From DATJYV01 sp035499415 (GTDB lineage Bacteria; Bacteroidota; Ignavibacteria; UBA10030), in the NCBI GenBank assembly GCA_035499415.1, contig DATJYV010000042.1, forward strand, positions 1 to 25,222: a stretch of DNA of 25,222 bases, written 5' to 3'. Each line of letters begins with the position of its first letter. The first letter of the stretch is position 1. Of this stretch, positions 15,512 to 23,254 are shown in pieces. A program made the position numbers and the translations under genes. The notes under the pieces were generated by a model. The model saw only the letters and a program-made list of their open reading frames with translations. It was not told where the DNA came from and did no database searches.

Positions 15512-17980
15512 CTAGTCGACTGTCGGCCGCGGTGTGGCGGGCTTCACTTTGACTGCAACGGACGCCCCGGTTAATCCGTCGGCGCGCGCGCGGAGCGTTA
15601 TTGTTCCGTCCCTCTTGACCGTCTGCACAATCACCTGGCATTTGCCGTTGAACAGGTGACGACGGTACCCGCCGTCGAGGTACTTGTCCGGCTCGTGGCT
15701 GCTCGGGTCGCCGTTCCCCACGCCGATGATTTTCCCCGGTCCGTCGACATCGAAGAGAATTTCATTTGAGGCATCGGGCACTTCGCGTGCCTCCGCGTCG
15801 CAGCAGCTCACCGTCACGACTGCCACATCCTCGCCATCCGCGAGCACTTCCGTCCGGTCGGAGGCGAGTTGGATACGGGCCGGATTTCCGGTCGTCGTCC
15901 AGTGCGTCTCCATCATCCTCCCATTTCTCCATCCTCGTGCGAGAAGCGTCCCCGGTTGATACGGGACCGACCACTGGAGATGGGAGTCTTTCATCATCGT
16001 TTTCTCCCCGAGGCTTTTGCCGTTGAGAAACAACTCAACCCGGTCGCAATTGCTTTCGCACCAGACCTCGATGGGCAGTCCTTCGCGTCCCGGCCAGTTC
16101 CAGTGCGGCGAGAGATGGAGTACATCCTTGTCGGACCACCACGATTGGTAGTAGTAGAAGTTGTTTTTCGGGAATCCGCAGACATCCATGATTCCGAAAT
16201 GCGAACTGATGCACGGCCAACCGTACGGCGTCGGCTCTCCCCGATAGTCGAAGCCCGTCCAAACGAATGCGCCCGGGAGCCAGTCTCGCGCGTCGTAAAA
16301 CTTCCACCACACCTCCGCGGTCTCGCCCCACGAGGGCTTGTTCACATCCTCGTCAATCAGATATCCCCTCGTCGAGTCGTCCGCATATTCTCCCCGTGTG
16401 CATACCGTGCTCGCTTCCTCCGTTCCGATGACGAATTGTGACGGATGGTCGCGCCGATACTTGTCGATATCCATGCCGCTCATATAATTGAATCCGCGCA
16501 CCGGGATCACGCTGTTGATGCCTTCGAAATGATTGCCGTTGTTTGCCGCATACGTTGCCGTCCTTGTGGGGTCGGCTTCCCCGACCATCCGCAGGATTGA
16601 TGTCGCGATTCGCCCCCCCGTTTCGGAATTTTGAACCCACCACTCTTCGTTGCCGATCGACCAGAGGAAGACCGACGGATGATTTCTGTCCCGCTTCACC
16701 TGCCGCTCAAAATTGTTCAACAGCTCGGGCGTGCTGCCCAGCAGCCGGTTTTCATCCAGCACGAGCATCCCGAGGCGGTCGCACGCATCGAGCAATTCGG
16801 GAGTCGGAGGATTATGGCTCGTCCGGTAGGCATTGCATCCCATTTCTTTCAATCGTTCGATGCGATAATACTGCAGGCGGTCGGGAAGCGCCGAACCGAC
16901 TCCTGCATGGTCCTGATGACAACAGACGCCCTTCACCTTCAGCGGCGATCCGTTGAGCACGAGGCCCTTCTGAAGGTCGAATTGGATGCTTCGGATGCCG
17001 ATCGGCGTGACGACGCTGTCGAGAAGAGACCCCCCCGAACGGAGCCGGGAGACAAAGGAATAGAGATACGGGCGGTCCGGAGACCAGAGGCGGGGATGGT
17101 TGACGAGGAGCGTGTCCGAAACGAGAACGGACTTCCAGGCGTCGACCCGAACCGGACGGGATGAACGGCTCGCCGCATTGTTCCCGGAAGCATCGACGAC
17201 CGACGACTCGAGCTGAACTTCGTTCCCCGCCTTTCCTTCGTTGGAGATTTGCGTTTGTACGATGATGGACGCGGAGGTCGGGGATATTTCGGATCGTACA
17301 ATTACTCCATACTCGGGAATGTGCGTCGGCGGAGTCTCGACGAGCCAGACATGACGGTAGATGCCCGCGCCTTCGTAAAACCACCCTTCGTACTGCGACG
17401 CATCGACCCGAACGACGAGGAGGTTGCGACCACCGTAGCGGATGTAATCCGTGACGTCGAAGGAGAATTCCGAATATCCGCTCAGGTTGCGGCCGATATA
17501 GTGCTCGTTGAGCCACACTGTACAATCGCGAAAGACCCCGTCGAAGTGGATCGTGATGCGCTTTCCCTCATCCCCTGCCGGGAGAGTGAACGATTTTCTG
17601 TACCATCCGACCGAGGTTTCGGGAAACTGCCGGCCGACCGGCTTGAATCCGTGTTGCATCACGTCATCGTCTTTACTCTGCACGAAGCCGAGCTCCACGA
17701 CCCAGTCGTGCGGAAGGTTCACGGTGCGCCAGAGCGAGTCGTTGAATTTCATGCGGATGGCGCCGACTCCTTCGCCTGCTTTCGCGAAGAGTGCCCCTTT
17801 CCCGTAGTCGAAATCACGATCGGGCGCTGCCGCATCTCCGAGATGAAATTTCCACCCAAAATCCATAAGGAGTCGGGATCGCACCGCCTGGCGGGATACT
17901 TGAGCGCTCAGTGTCGAACGTTCATGCAGACCGGGATAAAACAAAAGCGAGAGAATCAAACCGATTCGGACACGAGTCAT
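15512..17980 (-). CDS. Exported glycoside hydrolase family 2 protein, beta-galactosidase type
   Basis: This is an 822-residue protein with an N-terminal signal peptide (IGLILSLLFYPGL), so it acts in the periplasm or outside. Domain order follows GH2: sugar-binding jelly roll (about 35-215; GWKFHLGD, NLPHDW, GVGWYRKSF-like SVGWYRKSF, HFDGVFRDCTVWLNE), Ig-like domain (about 220-325), TIM-barrel (about 330-620) and C-terminal beta domains (about 640-815). The acid/base is E445 in WSIGNEEWW and the nucleophile is most likely E521 in VIGTEEAST; RTSHNPPTPELLDACDRLGMLVLDE is interrupted by no frameshift and is the standard barrel segment. Exported GH2 proteins of this architecture release beta-linked galactosyl, or sometimes mannosyl or glucuronyl, residues from glycans; I cannot settle the exact sugar. 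There are no SusC/SusD or other polysaccharide-utilisation genes beside it. The ATG at 17978-17980 is needed for the signal peptide. Confidence 0.92.
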   Translation of the reverse strand: MTRVRIGLILSLLFYPGLHERSTLSAQVSRQAVRSRLLMDFGWKFHLGDAAAPDRDFDYGKGALFAKAGEGVGAIRMKFNDSLWRTVNLPHDWVVELGFVQSKDDDVMQHGFKPVGRQFPETSVGWYRKSFTLPAGDEGKRITIHFDGVFRDCTVWLNEHYIGRNLSGYSEFSFDVTDYIRYGGRNLLVVRVDASQYEGWFYEGAGIYRHVWLVETPPTHIPEYGVIVRSEISPTSASIIVQTQISNEGKAGNEVQLESSVVDASGNNAASRSSRPVRVDAWKSVLVSDTLLVNHPRLWSPDRPYLYSFVSRLRSGGSLLDSVVTPIGIRSIQFDLQKGLVLNGSPLKVKGVCCHQDHAGVGSALPDRLQYYRIERLKEMGCNAYRTSHNPPTPELLDACDRLGMLVLDENRLLGSTPELLNNFERQVKRDRNHPSVFLWSIGNEEWWVQNSETGGRIATSILRMVGEADPTRTATYAANNGNHFEGINSVIPVRGFNYMSGMDIDKYRRDHPSQFVIGTEEASTVCTRGEYADDSTRGYLIDEDVNKPSWGETAEVWWKFYDARDWLPGAFVWTGFDYRGEPTPYGWPCISSHFGIMDVCGFPKNNFYYYQSWWSDKDVLHLSPHWNWPGREGLPIEVWCESNCDRVELFLNGKSLGEKTMMKDSHLQWSVPYQPGTLLARGWRNGRMMETHWTTTGNPARIQLASDRTEVLADGEDVAVVTVSCCDAEAREVPDASNEILFDVDGPGKIIGVGNGDPSSHEPDKYLDGGYRRHLFNGKCQVIVQTVKRDGTITLRARADGLTGASVAVKVKPATPRPTVD

Positions 17981-17995
17981 GTCGTTTTAGCGTAT

Positions 17996-18001
17996 ATTAT
18001 A
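17996..18001 (-). promoter_or_regulatory. TATAAT -10 box of the GH2 gene, near-leaderless
   Basis: A perfect TATAAT on the minus strand ends 15 nt before the GH2 start codon. The transcript would begin only about 8-9 nt before the ATG, and no Shine-Dalgarno is present between them. No good -35 box is found 16-18 nt upstream. Confidence 0.45.
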
Positions 18002-18295
18002 GAGGAATGGAATTATTCGGGATCGCAGGCGGCGCCATTTGCTCTTGATAGTATCCACCTAAACCTGAAATATAAGACGGAGCTCATCATCGCCGCAAGT
18101 CTCAAGTTCGATGGAGCGGGTCATCGTGCGCTTGCACCACGCGCATCGCGTTCCTATATTTTGGAAAAGAATCCCTGAACCGGGCAACGAATCAGTCAAA
18201 ATCCGCAAGAACCGACCTGGCACGCTCTTTGCAGACTACCATGCACTGAATGAAATTCCGGATTGTGACATTATTCAAGGGTCTACCCTAACGAC
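18002..18295. other. Divergent intergenic region between GH2 gene and heme operon
   Basis: Together with 17981-18001 this makes a 315-nt gap with no convincing gene. On the plus strand a possible promoter is TTGATA (18045-18050) with TATAAG at 18070-18075 (19 nt, long), or overlapping A/T boxes at better spacing. That would leave a leader of roughly 210 nt before the heme operon. A dyad AGGGT-CT-ACCCT (18278-18289) lies 6 nt before the first start codon, where it could mask initiation or bind a regulator. No known riboswitch was recognised. Confidence 0.4.
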
Positions 18296-19111
18296 GTGAT
18301 TCCTCTGCTTTCATACTTGCTCCCCGTCGCTTATTTCGCATCTGTCTGGGCGTACGCGAAGGCGTTCTTCCGCGATTCCCTGCTTGCTTCGCGCTTGAAA
18401 ACCCCCTTGCTCGTGGCGACCGTGCTGCTCCATTTCATTTACTTGTCGCTGAGAACCGTCGCACTTGACCATCCTCCCATCACCAGCATTCCCGAGATCA
18501 TGTCGGTCATTTCACTCTCCATCGCAGTCGGGTATCTGGTCATTGAATTCTGGACGAAGGTGAAGAATACCGGCTATTTTATTCTCATCCTCGCTTTCTT
18601 CTTTCAACTCGCCGCGTCGCTTCTCATCCAGGACATCAGCGAAGTCAACCCCATTCTTCGGAGCAACATGCTCGGCATCCATGTCTCCGCGGCTCTGCTG
18701 GGTTATACCGCCATCACCATCTCCGCCGTCTACGGATTTCTGTATCTCATGCTCTACCACAATATCAAGTCGAACCGGTTCGGCGTCATCTACGCGCGGC
18801 TGCCGAACCTGGAAATCCTCGAGCGCATGAGCTCGATCGCGATCGTGCTCGGGTTCGCTCTCCTCGGCCTCGCCATCGTCATCGGCATCGTGCTGCTCCC
18901 TCGCGCATTCGCGGACTTTTCGTACTACGACCCCAAGCTGGTCGGGACCGTCTGCATCTGGGCGTTGTACGGCGCGGGCCTGCTCGCAAAACGTTCGTTC
19001 GGATGGCAGGGAAGGAAGATCATGATTCTCTCGATCGTCGGATTTGGCGTTTCACTTTTTTCGCTCAGCATCGTCAACGTGTTCCTGAGCAAGTTCCACA
19101 ATTTTTATTGA
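18296..19111 (+). CDS. HemX/CcsA-type integral membrane protein heading the heme operon
   Basis: This is a 271-residue protein with about eight membrane segments (roughly 3-20, 37-57, 66-86, 92-112, 128-155, 180-202, 216-234, 245-265), the layout of the cytochrome c assembly/CcsA/HemX family. CcsA proteins carry a tryptophan-rich WWD segment that presents heme to apocytochrome; here the corresponding stretch reads SYYDPKLVGTVCIWALYG, keeping D212-P213-K214 but losing the tryptophans before it. Being directly upstream of hemA (20 nt) matches Bacillus hemX, whose product lowers the amount of glutamyl-tRNA reductase. A role in HemA control or heme handling is therefore more likely than cytochrome c maturation. 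The start is a GTG at 18296-18298; AAGGG lies 14 nt upstream, too far for a good ribosome-binding site, so translation may be weak. The GTG overlaps the stop of an unlikely short upstream frame. Confidence 0.83.
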   Translation: MIPLLSYLLPVAYFASVWAYAKAFFRDSLLASRLKTPLLVATVLLHFIYLSLRTVALDHPPITSIPEIMSVISLSIAVGYLVIEFWTKVKNTGYFILILAFFFQLAASLLIQDISEVNPILRSNMLGIHVSAALLGYTAITISAVYGFLYLMLYHNIKSNRFGVIYARLPNLEILERMSSIAIVLGFALLGLAIVIGIVLLPRAFADFSYYDPKLVGTVCIWALYGAGLLAKRSFGWQGRKIMILSIVGFGVSLFSLSIVNVFLSKFHNFY

Positions 19112-19131
19112 CCGGGCCGGAGCGCCCCGTT

Positions 19132-20418
19132 ATGGACCTTCTTGTCATCGGCATCAATCACCGGACTGCGCCTCTGGAGGTACGCGAAAAACTCTGGCTC
19201 TCCGCGGAGGAGGTCAGGAGCGCCCTGCCGCAGTTGCGTCAGCAATGGTTTTCGGAGTGCTTCGTCGTCTCCACCTGCAACCGGACGGAAATCTACGGCA
19301 TTCCGGCTTCCGTGAACGGCGGCTCACCCTCGCTCGACAGCGTGGGGCAATTCCTCATCGACCTGAAGGCGGCCGGTGCGACGGTGAAGCTTCAGCATCT
19401 CTACCGCCTCGCCGCGGAGGACGCAATCCGGCATCTTTTCCGCGTTGCCGCGGGAGTCGATTCCATGGTCGTCGGCGACGTCCAGATCCTGGGTCAGGTA
19501 CGGGAGGGTTTCGCCCTCGGCCTGGAACAAAAGACCGTCGGCATTTTCCTCAACCGCCTGCTTCAATCCACCAACCGGGTCGGGAAACGGGTCAGGAGTG
19601 AAACGCGCATCGGTGAAGGGGCCGTGTCGGTCAGCTATGCGGCCGTCGAGCTGGCGAGCAAGATTTTCGAAGACCTGACGCAGCGCTCCGCCCTTCTCAT
19701 CGGCGCGGGCGAAACGGGGGAACTCGCGGCGCGTCATCTGCAGGGAAAAAATATCGGCGGGCTGTTCATCGCGAACCGTACGCGCGCCAAGGCGGAAGAG
19801 GTCGCCGCCGCTCTCGGAGCGCACGCAGTCGATTTCGACAGCATCCGCGAAAAAATCCAGGAGGTCGACATCGTCGTCTCGTGCATCGGCGGAAGCGGGT
19901 ACGTGCTGACGCGCGACGAAATCACGGATGCGATGAAGAAACGGTTGAATCGGCCGCTGCTCGTCCTCGACCTTGGTGTGCCGCGCAATGTCGACCCGTC
20001 GGCGAACAAGATCGGCAACGTATTCCTGCACGACCTCGACGCGCTCGCGGGCATCGTGCGGCAGAATATCGAACAACGCGAGACGGAAGTCCCGAAGGCA
20101 ATCGCCATCGTCGACGAAGAACTCGGAAAATTCCACGCGTGGTACTCCTCGCTGGAAGTTCACCCGACAATCACCGACCTCCACCGGCATTTCGAAGAGA
20201 TCCGCCAGGACGAAGTGCAGAAGCACCAGAACAGATTTTCATCCGCGAACGACCGGGAACTGCTCGACCTCGTCACCCGGCGCATCGTGAACAAGATTCT
20301 CCACGCTCCCACCACCGAGCTCAGGAACGGCAGCAACGAGTCGGATGAGATGAAGCGCAAGCGCATCCACATCGTCCGGACCCTCTTCGGACTGCGAAAA
20401 GACGACCCGGATTCATGA
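19132..20418 (+). CDS. hemA: Glutamyl-tRNA reductase
   Basis: This 428-residue enzyme reduces glutamyl-tRNA(Glu) with NADPH to glutamate-1-semialdehyde, the first committed step of C5-route tetrapyrrole synthesis. The N-terminal domain shows GINHRTAPLEVREKLW and the catalytic cysteine C49 in VVSTCNRTEIYG. The NADPH-binding domain opens with LIGAGETGELAARHL near residue 190. The C-terminal helices form the dimerisation domain, ending in the R-IVNKILHAP region. Length fits the family (about 420-450). I chose the ATG at 19132-19134: it gives the canonical MDLLVIGINHR start and is preceded by GGAG 9 nt upstream, whereas the frame continues open back into the preceding gene only by chance. The 3' end overlaps hemC by ATGA. 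The glutamate-1-semialdehyde aminomutase gene that should follow biochemically is not in the window. Confidence 0.97.
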   Translation: MDLLVIGINHRTAPLEVREKLWLSAEEVRSALPQLRQQWFSECFVVSTCNRTEIYGIPASVNGGSPSLDSVGQFLIDLKAAGATVKLQHLYRLAAEDAIRHLFRVAAGVDSMVVGDVQILGQVREGFALGLEQKTVGIFLNRLLQSTNRVGKRVRSETRIGEGAVSVSYAAVELASKIFEDLTQRSALLIGAGETGELAARHLQGKNIGGLFIANRTRAKAEEVAAALGAHAVDFDSIREKIQEVDIVVSCIGGSGYVLTRDEITDAMKKRLNRPLLVLDLGVPRNVDPSANKIGNVFLHDLDALAGIVRQNIEQRETEVPKAIAIVDEELGKFHAWYSSLEVHPTITDLHRHFEEIRQDEVQKHQNRFSSANDRELLDLVTRRIVNKILHAPTTELRNGSNESDEMKRKRIHIVRTLFGLRKDDPDS

Positions 20419-21395
20419 AGCGCCGGAGCGTCGTGCTCGGAACGCGCGGAAGCGAGCTCGCCCGCCTTCAGACCTCTTTGATCGCGCGCCTGCTGACCGA
20501 CCGCTACCCGGAACTTTCCGTCGAAGCCGTTCACATCAAGACCACGGGAGACCGGATTCTCGATTCGCCCCTGTCGAAGATCGGAGACAAGGGGCTCTTC
20601 ACGAAGGAGATCGAGTCGGCGCTGCTGGAGAAGCGGATCGACCTGGCCGTCCACAGTCTCAAAGATTTGCCGACGTTCATCCCGGCCGGGTTGGCGGTCG
20701 CGGCCGTCACGAAGCGCGAGGATGTGCGGGACGTGTTCATCGCACATCCCGGCAGGAAATTCAGGGCTCTCGCCGACGTTCCGCAGGCCGGAAAAATCGC
20801 GACGGGCAGCCTGCGCAGGAAGTGCCAGTTGCTGAATCTTCGCCCCGACCTGGAGATCGTCGATCTCCGGGGGAATCTCCACACGCGCCGCGAAAAGCTC
20901 GAGCGATCCGATTGGGACGGGATGCTGCTCGCCTTCGCGGGCGTGAAGCGGCTGGGCTGGGAAAAAATGATCGCGGAGATACTTCCGGTCACGCGCGTGC
21001 TCCCGGCAGTGGGACAGGGAGCGCTGGCGGTTGAAGCGAGGGAAAAAGACGATGAGTTGATGGAGATTCTCCGGCCCTTTGACGACCTCGAGACCCGTCG
21101 TGCGACGGATGCCGAGCGTGCATTGCTCCGAAGACTGGAAGGAGGTTGTCAGATTCCGATCGGGGCACACGGCAGGTTCGAGGATGGGATGTTAAAGCTC
21201 GATGCGATGGTCGGGAGTCTGGACGGGAAGAGAATGGTGCGCGGGTCTGTTGCCGGGAGGATGGAAGACGGAACGGCGCTCGGAGTGAAGCTCGCCGAAC
21301 AGTTGATCGAACAAGGGGCGGATAAAATTCTGGACGAGATCCGGCATGCGAACGAAGGAACAACGGCCGACAGCGCGGCGCAAGTCGACATCTGA
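20415..21395 (+). CDS. hemC: Porphobilinogen deaminase (hydroxymethylbilane synthase)
   Basis: This 326-residue cytoplasmic enzyme polymerises four porphobilinogen units into hydroxymethylbilane. Family marks are LGTRGSELARLQT at the start, IKTTGDRI, KGLFTKEIE, the catalytic aspartate D84 in VHSLKDLP, GSLRRKCQL with the arginines that bind the growing chain, LPAVGQGALAVE, and the dipyrromethane cofactor attachment cysteine C245 in EGGCQIPIGAHG. The C-terminal domain (about 240-326) is complete. Start and stop are tied to the neighbours: its ATG shares bases with the hemA stop (ATGA), and its last 50 nt overlap hemD in another frame. Translational coupling is likely. The substrate-making hemB is not in the window. 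Confidence 0.97.
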   Translation: MKRRSVVLGTRGSELARLQTSLIARLLTDRYPELSVEAVHIKTTGDRILDSPLSKIGDKGLFTKEIESALLEKRIDLAVHSLKDLPTFIPAGLAVAAVTKREDVRDVFIAHPGRKFRALADVPQAGKIATGSLRRKCQLLNLRPDLEIVDLRGNLHTRREKLERSDWDGMLLAFAGVKRLGWEKMIAEILPVTRVLPAVGQGALAVEAREKDDELMEILRPFDDLETRRATDAERALLRRLEGGCQIPIGAHGRFEDGMLKLDAMVGSLDGKRMVRGSVAGRMEDGTALGVKLAEQLIEQGADKILDEIRHANEGTTADSAAQVDI

Positions 21396-22179
21396 ACGGC
21401 GCCCTCCCCTTCCGCTGGCCGGGAAGACGGTGGTCGTCACCCGACCTCGCGACCAGGCGTCGGAGTTGTCTCGGATGCTCGAGGCGCTGGGCGCAACCGT
21501 TGTGATCTTTCCGACCATAGAAATCACGGACCCGGAATCGTGGGTCGATTGCGACAGCTCCGTGCGAAATCTTCGCTTGTATGATTGCCTGCTGTTCACA
21601 AGTTCCAATGCGGTTACCCGATTCGTCGCCCGGGTGGAGAGGGCCGGCGAGACGACGCTCGGGTTGCTGGCAAAAAAAAGAACTCTGGTTGTGGGGTCGA
21701 GTACTGCGCACACTGCCGAGCGATGCGGACTTCATCCGACCCTTTTGCCCGGTGTCAGGGATTCCGGCAGTCTTGCCGGCGCACTCGAAACGGAATCCGT
21801 CTCCGGAAAGCGATTTCTTCTTCCACGCGGCAATCTCGCGGCCGGCGACCTTGCGGAAGGACTGCGCAATCGCGGTGCAACCGTGGATGAAGTGGTCGTC
21901 TATCGCACGAACAACCCGGCACAAAACGATGCCCTTCGCGTGACGCAGGCCCTGGCGTCCGGGAAGAACACCGTGGTGACTTTTTTCAGCCCCTCCAGCA
22001 TCAAAAATTTTCTCAGTGTGATCGCCATCGACCTCGTGCGCAATGCAGCGGTCGCGGTCATCGGCCGAACGACCGCAGACGCGACGAGGGCGTGCGGATT
22101 GCACGTCGACCTTGTCGCCGGGCGCCCCTCGGCCGCGGGGCTTGTTTCTTCCATCGTCAGGTTTTATGATGAGCGTTGA
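21346..22179 (+). CDS. hemD: Uroporphyrinogen-III synthase
   Basis: This 277-residue protein closes hydroxymethylbilane with inversion of ring D to give uroporphyrinogen III. HemD is poorly conserved, but the two-domain pattern is clear: GKTVVVTRPRDQASELSRMLEALGATVVIFPTIEI at the start of domain 1 (interrupted here for description by a variable loop), LLFTSSNAVTRF, then domain 2 with FLLPRGNLAAGDLAEGL, VVVYRTN and VVTFFSPSSIKNFL, and finally VAVIGRTTADATRACG. The last motif resembles the conserved IG-T/R-TA region of the family. The ATG at 21346-21348 lies 50 nt inside hemC, giving an Arg/Lys-rich N-terminal extension of about 20 residues before the fold begins. No better ATG is available, although a shorter start at a GTG cannot be excluded. 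The 3' end overlaps hemE by 14 nt. Confidence 0.9.
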   Translation: MRTKEQRPTARRKSTSERRPPLPLAGKTVVVTRPRDQASELSRMLEALGATVVIFPTIEITDPESWVDCDSSVRNLRLYDCLLFTSSNAVTRFVARVERAGETTLGLLAKKRTLVVGSSTAHTAERCGLHPTLLPGVRDSGSLAGALETESVSGKRFLLPRGNLAAGDLAEGLRNRGATVDEVVVYRTNNPAQNDALRVTQALASGKNTVVTFFSPSSIKNFLSVIAIDLVRNAAVAVIGRTTADATRACGLHVDLVAGRPSAAGLVSSIVRFYDER

Positions 22180-23254
22180 AACCACACGGCAGTTGGTAAA
22201 GCCCGGCGTGCTGCAGAACGACCTGGTGATCCGCGCGGCAAAGCGCGAGCCCGTGGAGCGCACTCCCGTCTGGATGATGCGTCAGGCGGGCCGATTTCTT
22301 CCCGAATACCGCGCGGTTCGCGCCAAAACCGATTTTCTCACGCTTTGCAAAACGCCCGAGCTGGCGGCCGAGGTGACAATCCAACCCGTCGATGTTCTCG
22401 GCGTGGACGCAGCAATCATTTTTTCGGACATCCTCGTCCTGCCCGAGGCGATGGGTATGAAACTCGTCGTCGAAGAGGGGAAAGGAGGTCCCCGATTTCC
22501 GGAGCCCATCAGGAACCGGCAGCAGATCGACCGATTGTCCGTCCCGGATCCGGCGTCACAGCTCCGGTTCGTCCTCGACGCGATCCGCGCAACACGCTCA
22601 CGCTTGAACGGCCGCGTGCCCTTGATCGGCTTTTCCGGCGCGCCGTGGACTCTTGCGGCATACATGGTTGAGGGGGCCGGGGTGAAGGATTTCCGGCACG
22701 CAAAGGAGCTGATCTTCTCCTCGCCAAAAGACGCGCATGTGTTACTGGAAAAACTTGCGCGGACCGTTTCGTCCTACCTCACCGCCCAGGTCGAGGCCGG
22801 AGCGCAGCTCGTTCAGATCTTCGACACCTGGGGCGGGCTTCTCGGGCCTGATGAGTTCGAAGAATTCTCCCTCCGGTATCTCCGGCAGGTCGTCTCGACT
22901 CTCAAGGTCCGCGGCGCTCCCGTCATCGTCTTCTGCAAAGACTGCGGTCAGTCGCTCGAAAAAATCGCCGACCTCGGCGCGGCGGTCGTCGGGCTGGACT
23001 GGAAGACGGACATCGGAAAAGCGCGAACGATGGTCGGAAGCTACGCGGCACTTCAGGGGAATCTCGACCCGGTCATCCTTCTCTCGACCCCGGGCCGCAT
23101 CGAAAGCGGCGTCCGTTCGATTCTGGAAAAGTTCGGAAAAGGGGAGGGACATATTTTCAACCTCGGGCACGGGATTCTTCCCGAAACCCCCGTTGAAAAC
23201 GCAAGGTATTTTGTTGAGACGGTGAAGAAACTCAGCACGGGATTCCACCGATGA
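22166..23254 (+). CDS. hemE: Uroporphyrinogen decarboxylase
   Basis: This 362-residue enzyme removes the four acetate carboxyls of uroporphyrinogen III to give coproporphyrinogen III. Both family signatures are present: PVWMMRQAGRFLPEYR (residues about 35-49) and GFSGAPWTLAAYMVEG. The catalytic aspartate is D88 in IIFSDILVLPEAMG, and the C-terminal FNLGHGILPETPVENA segment carries the conserved histidine. Length fits the usual 340-365. Two adjacent ATG codons (22166 and 22169) follow an AGG 4 or 7 nt upstream; the second may be the used one, a difference of one residue. The frame extends further upstream inside hemD, but without family similarity. Overlaps are 14 nt with hemD and an ATGA with hemF. 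Confidence 0.97.
   Translation: MMSVETTRQLVKPGVLQNDLVIRAAKREPVERTPVWMMRQAGRFLPEYRAVRAKTDFLTLCKTPELAAEVTIQPVDVLGVDAAIIFSDILVLPEAMGMKLVVEEGKGGPRFPEPIRNRQQIDRLSVPDPASQLRFVLDAIRATRSRLNGRVPLIGFSGAPWTLAAYMVEGAGVKDFRHAKELIFSSPKDAHVLLEKLARTVSSYLTAQVEAGAQLVQIFDTWGGLLGPDEFEEFSLRYLRQVVSTLKVRGAPVIVFCKDCGQSLEKIADLGAAVVGLDWKTDIGKARTMVGSYAALQGNLDPVILLSTPGRIESGVRSILEKFGKGEGHIFNLGHGILPETPVENARYFVETVKKLSTGFHR

Noticed and set aside
17249..18178. Plus-strand open frame over the GH2 5' end and the divergent intergenic region (309 codons)
   Set aside because: Most of it is the complement of the conserved GH2 sugar-binding domain, with no domain and no ribosome-binding site.
18111..18299. 62-codon frame whose TGA overlaps the GTG start of the HemX/CcsA-like gene
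   Set aside because: The GTGA overlap is suggestive of coupling, but there is no Shine-Dalgarno, third-position GC is lower than in the neighbouring genes and the peptide resembles nothing known. A leader peptide is not excluded.
19003..19131. N-terminal extension of HemA back into the preceding gene
   Set aside because: HemA proteins begin at MDLLVIGINHR; the extension overlaps the coding end of the membrane protein and has no family similarity.
22043..22165. N-terminal extension of HemE inside hemD
   Set aside because: It is an Arg/Ser/Pro-rich out-of-frame reading of hemD; the family start and an AGG ribosome-binding match fit 22166/22169.
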